From Lysinibacillus piscis (GTDB lineage: Bacteria; Bacillota; Bacilli; Bacillales_A; Planococcaceae): 64,000 nt of DNA. Numbering within the stretch: the first letter of the stretch is position 1; each line of letters opens with the position of its first letter. The notes below the pieces were generated by a model. That model did no database searches. It was not told the origin of the DNA and saw only the letters and a program-made list of their open reading frames with translations. The DNA lies in the NCBI RefSeq assembly GCF_026012395.1, contig NZ_BRZA01000005.1, positions 62,001-126,000 on the forward strand. Reading direction: 5' to 3'. Shown piece by piece: positions 58,526 to 64,000 of this stretch. The position numbers and the translations under genes were made by a program.

Positions 58526-58987
58526 CATTGATTGCTCATGATTTAGTAACCACTCTTTTCGCCATAGACCGCCAGCATAACCAGTTAATGTGCCATTAGA
58601 GCCTATAATACGGTGACAAGGAACGATAATACTTAACTTATTTTTCCCATTTGCGCTCCCCACTGCCCGAATCGCTTTTTCATTATTAATAGCAATCGCT
58701 ATGTCTTTATAGGATGCCGTTTCAGCATAACGTATAGTTGTTAACGTGCTCCATACCCTTTTCTGAAAATCTGTACCTTCCCACTGATAAGGAAACGTAA
58801 ATTCGTGACGTAGCCCTTTAAAATACTCATCAAGTTGAGTAGAACATTCTATTAAAATGGGTGGTGCTGTCACCTGTTCTGCCTTTTCTTTGTCAGAAAA
58901 TAATATCGAAATAATAGCCTTCTCTGTCCCCACTATTTCGATGATGCCAATGGGTGATTTGTAATCTAATTTATATGTTTTTTCCAT
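58508..58987 (-). CDS. ogt: Methylated-DNA-protein-cysteine methyltransferase
   Basis: A 159-residue suicide repair protein that takes methyl from O6-methylguanine onto its own cysteine, C124 in IVPCHRIIGS. An Arg finger helix region (AIRAVGSANGKN) and the C-terminal GYAGGLWRKEWLL are conserved. It is third in the adaA-alkA-ogt operon, overlapping alkA by 17 bases. B. subtilis calls the homologous pair Ogt/AdaB; which one this is cannot be settled. Confidence 0.93.
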   Translation of the reverse strand: MEKTYKLDYKSPIGIIEIVGTEKAIISILFSDKEKAEQVTAPPILIECSTQLDEYFKGLRHEFTFPYQWEGTDFQKRVWSTLTTIRYAETASYKDIAIAINNEKAIRAVGSANGKNKLSIIVPCHRIIGSNGTLTGYAGGLWRKEWLLNHEQSMKKSRS

Positions 58988-59867
58988 ATAATGACCTCCA
59001 AAGATAAAAGGTAGCGTATGCTTGCCACCCTTGCCAATTCACTGCATATGTTTCGATTTCATGGATTGTTGGTTTTTCTTCAAGGTTGAGTAAAACTTTT
59101 AACGCATTATGCAGACCGACATCTGTTATTGGAAATGCTGTACTTTGATGCAAGCAACGTAGCATCACGTAATTGGCTGTCCATGTGCCAATACCTCTTA
59201 TGGAGACTAGTGATTTTTGAATATCCTGTGTTTCCAATAATTGCTCCTTTGAAAGGCTACCACACATCATTTCCTGCGCAATAAAAATAATATACTCAGC
59301 CTTTCTTGTTGTGAATTGCAAACATTTTAAATCCTCCACACTTAATCCTGCTATCTTTTCTACAGTTGGAAACATCCAAAATGCTTCTCCCTCAAAAATA
59401 ACACACTCTCCAAACTGCTCAATAAATCGCTTTTTTAATGTGTACGCAAAAGTTAAATTAATTTGTTGTCCAACAATCGCCCAAACAAGCGCCTCAAATA
59501 AATCTGGAATACCGATAATTCTTAAACCATAGTAGCTATCAACAAGTGGCTTTAATACATCATCTTGGCTTGCCAGTTGATAAAAATCGTGTAAATCACT
59601 TTCTAAATCAAACCATTCCCAAATATATTGGGCTACATTTTGACGTACGATAGCTGGTGGATTCTCCGATACAAATTTCACCTGAATACAGGGATTCACA
59701 TACGTCACTGTACATACAACACCTTGTATTACTTTATAGACAGCATCCTCTTTTATTTGATGAAGCACCTCTAAATTAGACCTGTCCAAAAAAAGTAAGC
59801 ACTCTGCAAAGCTAAATTCCTTCGGTGGAAAAATCTCTATATAGTATTCATAATCATTCCACTGCAT
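58971..59867 (-). CDS. alkA: DNA-3-methyladenine glycosylase II
   Basis: A 298-residue glycosylase that removes alkylated purines from DNA. The helix-hairpin-helix (SIRGIGTWTANYVML) is followed by the catalytic aspartate in FPITDVGLH, and the N-terminal half has the AlkA beta domain. Also visible is LVWAIVGQQINLTFA. It overlaps adaA by 14 bases and ogt by 17, so all three are one translation-coupled unit. Confidence 0.93.
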   Translation of the reverse strand: MQWNDYEYYIEIFPPKEFSFAECLLFLDRSNLEVLHQIKEDAVYKVIQGVVCTVTYVNPCIQVKFVSENPPAIVRQNVAQYIWEWFDLESDLHDFYQLASQDDVLKPLVDSYYGLRIIGIPDLFEALVWAIVGQQINLTFAYTLKKRFIEQFGECVIFEGEAFWMFPTVEKIAGLSVEDLKCLQFTTRKAEYIIFIAQEMMCGSLSKEQLLETQDIQKSLVSIRGIGTWTANYVMLRCLHQSTAFPITDVGLHNALKVLLNLEEKPTIHEIETYAVNWQGWQAYATFYLWRSLYGKNI

Positions 59868-60426
59868 TTAGAAGCTCTCTCCTATATTCACTCGGTGAAC
59901 AATTTTTTAAACTACGAAAGGCCTTATAAAAATTAGAGGTACTGTGAAAGCCCACTTCATAGCAAATTTCCAAATTCGTTAATGTTGTACTCTTCAAAAG
60001 ATAGGCAGCTTTATCCACACGTATTTTTTCTAAGTATGTGCGTGGTGTTTCATTCGTTTCTTGTTTAAATAACCGTTCTAAATAATAAGGGCTCAAGCCA
60101 ATTTGGTCGGCTATATCCTGTAACGTTAAACGTTGCTTATAGTGATTCACTAAAAACGTGATAATTTGAATCACCACCGCATCATGTGGCGAATGTTCAA
60201 TTTCAGGCTGACATCTTTTACATGGACGAAATCCTGCCTTTTCAACAGCTTCCATATCATCATAAAAGGCTACATTGATTTTTTTCGGCTTCCTTGATTT
60301 GCAGGAAGGGCGACAATATATTTTTGTTGTTTTGACAGCTGTAAAAAATAAACCATCGTATTTGCGGTCACAAGCCATAATTTTCTCCCACATTTCTTCA
60401 AATGTAAGATTAATTTTGGTTACCAT
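59854..60426 (-). CDS. adaA: AdaA, methylphosphotriester-sensing activator
   Basis: A 190-residue regulator with an N-terminal Ada zinc domain and a C-terminal AraC HTH. Cysteines C38, C42, C69 and C72 (YCRPSC, CKRC) bind zinc; C38 is the methyl acceptor from DNA phosphotriesters. Methylation turns the protein into an activator of the adaptive response. Two AraC helix-turn-helix units are in LTLQDIADQIGLSPYYLERLF and LTNLEICYEVGFHSTSNFYKAFR. First gene of the operon. Confidence 0.94.
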   Translation of the reverse strand: MVTKINLTFEEMWEKIMACDRKYDGLFFTAVKTTKIYCRPSCKSRKPKKINVAFYDDMEAVEKAGFRPCKRCQPEIEHSPHDAVVIQIITFLVNHYKQRLTLQDIADQIGLSPYYLERLFKQETNETPRTYLEKIRVDKAAYLLKSTTLTNLEICYEVGFHSTSNFYKAFRSLKNCSPSEYRRELLNAVE

Positions 60427-60563
60427 GTTACGCTCATCCTTTCTACATCAAGCTTGTAGTTCTCATTCTAGCAAGAAACACCACTCTATTTCGTCCTCAT
60501 TCTTGCTGTTATGGTCGAGAAAAGAGTAGCTGAAATAACTTCCGACAGCCTTTGCCATTTTAG

Positions 60564-61517
60564 TTAACATTGACTTTGAATATACTGTGCTACTTTCTTC
60601 AAACCTTCTAAAACCTCTGCTGGCATTTCCTTTATCGTCATATCTTCACCTAAAAACAGCAACCAATTTATAATTTCCGTTACTTCCTCTGTATTTGCTG
60701 TATCAATAAAGATTCTTAAAATACCTGTCGTTTGGAATGGATTTGTATAAGAAAGAGAAAATTTTAAAGGATGGTATTTTTTAAATTGAGCAATTGCCTT
60801 TGGCGCTAATTCTAGCACAAGGTTGATCTCCTGCTGGTCACTAAGCTTTTGCAATACCTTCTTTTTATTCAGCCGTTTTTTCACCATAAAAGATGTGACA
60901 TCTATTAGTTTATCGACAGCGAATATTCTCCTCTTTTCTTCCTTTAAATCCAAGCCTTCAATAAACCATACACCCTTTTCATGATAAAGATGGACAAGGT
61001 AAATTGAATATTGCCCCTCTTTTAGTGTGAGCAATAAATAACTGTCGACAAGAATGATTTGAATTAGCTTTTCTAGCATTGGATGTGGCAAATCAGATAG
61101 CTCAAGTAAATCAGGATTATGTGGATTTGTTCCTTCAAAAAGTAACATTTGATTTAACAATACAAGGTCATCTTGCTGCGTTTCCGAAATCAGACCTAGT
61201 AATTTTTCAGCTAATGATTGTCGACTCGTTAAATACGGTAGCTGCTGATTCCTCGTTGCCATAAAAGCAATAAAAAGCGCTTTAATTTCGTTATCAGTAA
61301 AGCGAACATTGGGTAAAATAGAATTATTCATCACAAAATAACCACCAGCTCGCCCAACCTCTGCGACAAGAGGCATCCCCATGGCTTCAATTTCTCGAAT
61401 ATCTCGAATCGCTGTCGCACGAGAAATATGAAATTCCCGCATGATTTCAGAAATGGTGAAATGGGAGCGATTATTGATATACCGCATAATGACATTAATC
61501 CGTTCGACTTTTTTCAT
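60564..61517 (-). CDS. WYL-domain transcription regulator (YafY-like)
   Basis: A 317-residue protein with an N-terminal DeoR-like winged HTH (RSHFTISEIMREFHISRATAIRDIREIEAMGMPLVAE) and a WYL-type domain (SIYLVHLYHEKGVWFIEGLDLKEEKRRIFAVDKL) with a C-terminal extension (WCX). It is divergent from a GyrI-like gene by about 100 bases, its likely target. TTAGGAG precedes the ATG. Confidence 0.9.
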   Translation of the reverse strand: MKKVERINVIMRYINNRSHFTISEIMREFHISRATAIRDIREIEAMGMPLVAEVGRAGGYFVMNNSILPNVRFTDNEIKALFIAFMATRNQQLPYLTSRQSLAEKLLGLISETQQDDLVLLNQMLLFEGTNPHNPDLLELSDLPHPMLEKLIQIILVDSYLLLTLKEGQYSIYLVHLYHEKGVWFIEGLDLKEEKRRIFAVDKLIDVTSFMVKKRLNKKKVLQKLSDQQEINLVLELAPKAIAQFKKYHPLKFSLSYTNPFQTTGILRIFIDTANTEEVTEIINWLLFLGEDMTIKEMPAEVLEGLKKVAQYIQSQC

Positions 61518-61621
61518 GATGGACTCCTAAATAGTATCATTTTTTGATATGATTAAACGCTATTATAAACATATCAAATGAAAAGACAAGTCATTTGACT
61601 AAATCTAAAAAAAGGCAGGTT

Positions 61622-62107
61622 ATGAGCATGAGCAATTATATTCTTGAAGAAAAAGAAGGTTTCACCGTATTAGGAATTGGTGTTGAATTAAAAAGTGATT
61701 ACACAGATTTCGTTGGTATCAACAAAGAAAAATCTGATTTTTGGCAAGCAATCCAAGAGAATGGACAATTAGATACACTCAAAAATTTAGCAACAAATGA
61801 TTATATTTTTGCTGTGAATGAAGCTGTGAATAACAAAATGATGCACTATGCGGGTGTTATGACAACAGCAACATTACCAGAGGCGACAAGAATCATTCAA
61901 TTTCCTAAAGGTAAATATCTAGTTGTCAAAGGTGAAGCCAATACAGCCGAGGAATTAAGCAATCAGCTGACTGGTATTGCCTTTGGACAAGCTTTAGCAG
62001 AAGTAACGGATTATGCCTATGTTGGCGGTCCAAATACCACGGTGGAAATGGGCGAACGCAATGGTTTAGTATTTGGTGAAATGTGGATTCCTGTTGTGCA
62101 AAAATAA
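61622..62107 (+). CDS. GyrI-like / AraC effector-binding domain protein
   Basis: A 161-residue stand-alone effector-binding (GyrI-like) domain of the SHS2-repeat fold: VLGIGVELKSDYTDF, a central MHYAGVMTTATLPEATRIIQFPKGKYLVVKGEA and YVGGPNTTVEMGERNGLVFGEMWIPV. Related proteins bind small hydrophobic ligands or act as hydrolases of cyclopropanoids. The ATG at 61622 has AAAGG six bases upstream; one at 61628 is possible. Confidence 0.85.
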   Translation: MSMSNYILEEKEGFTVLGIGVELKSDYTDFVGINKEKSDFWQAIQENGQLDTLKNLATNDYIFAVNEAVNNKMMHYAGVMTTATLPEATRIIQFPKGKYLVVKGEANTAEELSNQLTGIAFGQALAEVTDYAYVGGPNTTVEMGERNGLVFGEMWIPVVQK

Positions 62108-62148
62108 AAAAAGAGGGAAGGCAGATTACATAGCCTTCTCTCTTTTTT
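62106..62148 (+). terminator. Intrinsic terminator
   Basis: AAAAAGAGGGAAGGC pairs with GCCTTCTCTCTTTTT around a ten-base loop. Confidence 0.87.
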
Positions 62149-62172
62149 ACCTTCTATCCTTCATTGTAATAC

Positions 62173-62203
62173 GTCGTTTAAACGACTATAATTATGGTAT
62201 AAA
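62173..62203 (+). promoter_or_regulatory. Palindrome in the promoter of the two-HTH regulator
   Basis: GTCGTTTAAACGAC (62173-62186) is a perfect 14-bp palindrome about 12 bases upstream of TATAAA (62198-62203), a likely -10. Position over the -35 region suggests repression, perhaps autorepression. Confidence 0.55.
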
Positions 62204-62231
62204 ATTCTACTAAAAGAGGTGGTTCATCTAT

Positions 62232-63416
62232 ATGCAATACTTAACCACTGCCGAGATTGCTGAAAAATGGAGCGTTTCAATTAGACAAGTTCAACGATTG
62301 CTGGCTGAGGGACGGATACCAAATGCCCAAAAATACGGAAGGTCATGGATGATTCCATCTAATGCAGAAAAACCTACTAATCTAGGGAGAGAAAAAAGGC
62401 TACCCCAAGATTTATTTTCTTCCGACCTCCTCCATATGGTGGCTGCTACCTCTATCCCCATGCCTATACATAATCCTGATGCTATTCTAAATACTATAAA
62501 TGATATCCAAGTACGATATGTCTATGAAGCCCATCTTGCTTATTTGCGAGGAAATTTCCAACAAACATTGGAATGCTACCATCAAACTAAAGGAGATGAT
62601 GCAGCAAGATTATGTATCTCTTCAATAGCGATTGCAGCCGCTAATACTTTAGGCGATTATGCCACCTATATAGAAATCGAAACCTTTCTCAAAAGTTATA
62701 TAAAGGATAGTACTAATGCCAGCGTTATTGCTATTGCAGAGCTTGCACTAAGTGTAAGTTCCATTACTTCAAATGTGGTACCTGACTGGATTAAGAAAGG
62801 CGCATTTGATGCTCTTCCATCTGGTCTCAAACCCTCGGCTCTCTATTTACGAGCAAGGTATTTTTATTCCATTAACCAGTTCGATGCCATGCTAGCTGTG
62901 GCACAAACTACATTGACACTAAACACTTCCAAGCAAGGAGTTACCTTCATGGATATCTATTTACGTTTAGCTTGTTCTATGGCATGTTATGCATCGAAGC
63001 AAGAGGAGGACGCCATACACTGGTTAGTGGATACTATGCACATCGCCTTACCTCACAGCTTTATTACACCGTTTGCAGATAGAGTAACAGCATTGGGAGG
63101 GTTATTGGAACGACATTTGTTACTCGAATTCCCTCAATCTTATGAGACCATCATTGCACAATGGAACTGTACATGGAAAAATTGGGTTATCTTCCACAAT
63201 CGCTTTGCACAGGACAATCTTACGCTTATCCTATCTCGACGAGAACACCATATTGCCCAGCTTGTTGCACGCCGTGTTCCTTACACAAATATTGCAAAAC
63301 AGCATAGTATTTCAGTGGGGAGATTGAAGAATATCGTATTGGAAATTTACGAAAAACTAGGTATATCTAACAGAGATGAACTTTCAAAATATGTTTTATG
63401 GAGCAAAAAAACGTGA
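62232..63416 (+). CDS. Two-HTH regulator: excisionase-like N-terminus, LuxR-like C-terminus
   Basis: A 394-residue protein with an N-terminal excisionase/MerR-type HTH (LTTAEIAEKWSVSIRQVQRLLAEGRIPNAQKYGRSWMIP, about 3-42), a helical middle of about 250 residues like TPR or SARP-type regulators, and a C-terminal LuxR/GerE-type HTH (LSRREHHIAQLVARRVPYTNIAKQHSISVGRLKNIVLEIYEKLGISNRDEL). Both ends could bind DNA. I know no characterised close relative. AGAGGTGG precedes the ATG. It lies before a tiny membrane protein and a secreted protein, possible targets. Confidence 0.8.
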   Translation: MQYLTTAEIAEKWSVSIRQVQRLLAEGRIPNAQKYGRSWMIPSNAEKPTNLGREKRLPQDLFSSDLLHMVAATSIPMPIHNPDAILNTINDIQVRYVYEAHLAYLRGNFQQTLECYHQTKGDDAARLCISSIAIAAANTLGDYATYIEIETFLKSYIKDSTNASVIAIAELALSVSSITSNVVPDWIKKGAFDALPSGLKPSALYLRARYFYSINQFDAMLAVAQTTLTLNTSKQGVTFMDIYLRLACSMACYASKQEEDAIHWLVDTMHIALPHSFITPFADRVTALGGLLERHLLLEFPQSYETIIAQWNCTWKNWVIFHNRFAQDNLTLILSRREHHIAQLVARRVPYTNIAKQHSISVGRLKNIVLEIYEKLGISNRDELSKYVLWSKKT

Positions 63417-63457
63417 CTTTTTTAGAATGAAAAGTCACTACAAAAAATAGAGCTTTG

Positions 63458-63494
63458 CCCCTATGATGAGAATACATCGTCATAGGGGTTTTAT
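63458..63494 (+). terminator. Intrinsic terminator after the two-HTH regulator
   Basis: CCCCTATGATG and CGTCATAGGGG form a stem of nine pairs with one offset, followed by TTTTATAATTT. A second small inverted repeat (GTGACTTTT/AAAAGTCAC, 63411-63438) overlaps the gene end. Confidence 0.82.
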
Positions 63495-63533
63495 AATTTC
63501 TAAATTTATGTATGAGGAGGTTTGAGTTAGAAT

Positions 63534-63713
63534 ATGAGCAATCTAGAAACGGCTATATACAGTAGTATTTTTACGATCATACTTGGCGTAATCTTTTATG
63601 TGAGATTATGGTGGGATGGTAATAATTTATCATGGAGATTTACTCGATGGTTTTTTGTTATTTTAGCTATTATTGTAGGCATTGTAGGGATATGTGTTTA
63701 TTTAATGAGCTAA
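63534..63713 (+). CDS. 59-residue two-helix membrane protein
   Basis: A short gene: MSNLETAIYSSIFTIILG... with membrane helices at about 10-24 and 39-57 and the aromatic loop RLWWDGNNLSWRFTRWF. GAGGAGG lies 13 bases upstream of the ATG, longer than ideal. Family not recognised. The secreted-protein gene follows after 34 bases, so the two may be one operon. Confidence 0.6.
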   Translation: MSNLETAIYSSIFTIILGVIFYVRLWWDGNNLSWRFTRWFFVILAIIVGIVGICVYLMS

Positions 63714-63747
63714 TCTAATATTTTAAAAATTTAAAAGAAGGTGTTCT

Positions 63748-64000
63748 ATGAAAGGGATTACTAGAGTTTTTTCACTTATAGTAGTGTTTTTTCTTATTTT
63801 GCAATTACTCTATACGAATCAAGTAAGTGCTCATACAAAAATACAAGTTGAGAACGATGCCATACCAAAATTTAGCTTTATTAATGATATGCCAAATGGA
63901 GTCACGACAACTAATAGCACGGTAACAGTACAAGTAAACAATCAGCTATCCGTTAATAATGTGATCTATGTCAAGAAAGATGCAACTGGGCAACATACTG
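63748..64000 (+). CDS. Secreted protein, N-terminal part (cut by window edge)
   Basis: 84 codons are visible. A signal peptide (KGITRVFSLIVVFFLILQLLY, about 2-22) with probable cleavage after VSA is followed by a hydrophilic threonine/asparagine/valine-rich part (NGVTTTNSTVTVQVNNQLS), suggesting an extracellular beta-rich domain. AGAAGG precedes the ATG. No family can be named from this fragment. Confidence 0.7.
   Translation, partial: MKGITRVFSLIVVFFLILQLLYTNQVSAHTKIQVENDAIPKFSFINDMPNGVTTTNSTVTVQVNNQLSVNNVIYVKKDATGQHT

Overview
The window looks like a chromosomal segment from a low-GC Gram-positive of the order Bacillales. Supporting signs are strong AGGAGG-type ribosome binding sites, a ctsR-mcsA-mcsB stress operon with a CtsR operator, a gntR-gntK-gntP-gnd operon whose palindromic operator matches the one I recall for Bacillus subtilis GntR, a HemAT aerotaxis receptor, and cre and CodY-like sites. 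Gene content and style suggest Lysinibacillus or a close relative; that genus call is inference. I see no rRNA, tRNA, CRISPR array, prophage or insertion sequence. Most genes are ordinary core or metabolic genes in short operons separated by clear intrinsic terminators.

Layout. 1-1.7 kb: the ctsR-mcsA-mcsB operon (mcsB cut by the left edge). 1.8-7.6 kb: two chemoreceptors (a helical-sensor receptor and HemAT), a SAM methyltransferase, corA and small membrane proteins. 7.6-12.5 kb: a thioesterase, a DUF4003 protein, rluF, an unknown protein, a cupin and a YdcF-like protein. 12.6-17.3 kb: livJ and livHMGF for branched-chain amino acid uptake. 17.7-22.1 kb: a methyltransferase and a beta-glucoside PTS operon with cre, RAT antiterminator and terminator. 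22.3-27.7 kb: CotH kinase, DUF4956 membrane protein, VTC-type polyphosphate polymerase and an OmpR-type two-component system. 27.7-29.9 kb: a LysR regulator divergent from a CofE-like ligase. 30-35.4 kb: helD, an acyl-CoA dehydrogenase homologue, a VCBS-repeat protein and a VOC protein. 35.6-43.5 kb: a tandem pair of dCache chemoreceptors, a PhnB-like protein, guaC and an sCache chemoreceptor. 43.5-48.6 kb: psiE, mqo, a membrane diguanylate cyclase and a HAD phosphatase. 48.8-53.9 kb: the gluconate operon. 54-55.9 kb: an ECF sigma and anti-sigma pair. 56-58.4 kb: a HAD phosphatase, and TetR divergent from an SDR. 58.5-60.4 kb: adaA-alkA-ogt. 60.5-62.1 kb: a WYL regulator divergent from a GyrI-like protein. 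62.2-64 kb: an unusual two-HTH regulator, a 59-residue membrane protein and a secreted protein cut by the right edge.

The most interesting unit is 22.3-27.7 kb. The VTC-DUF4956-CotH operon and the adjacent two-component operon have the same promoter layout: TNGACA, 5 bases, CTGACA, 11 bases, then a TATA-type -10. This suggests that the response regulator controls both itself and a membrane system combining a polyphosphate polymerase with a CotH-family kinase. Other points of note are the stacked control of the bgl operon without a visible antiterminator gene, a strong terminator between livJ and livHMGF, a small dispersed repeat whose hairpin loop appears in opposite orientations at two sites, and a CofE-like gene with no other F420 gene nearby.
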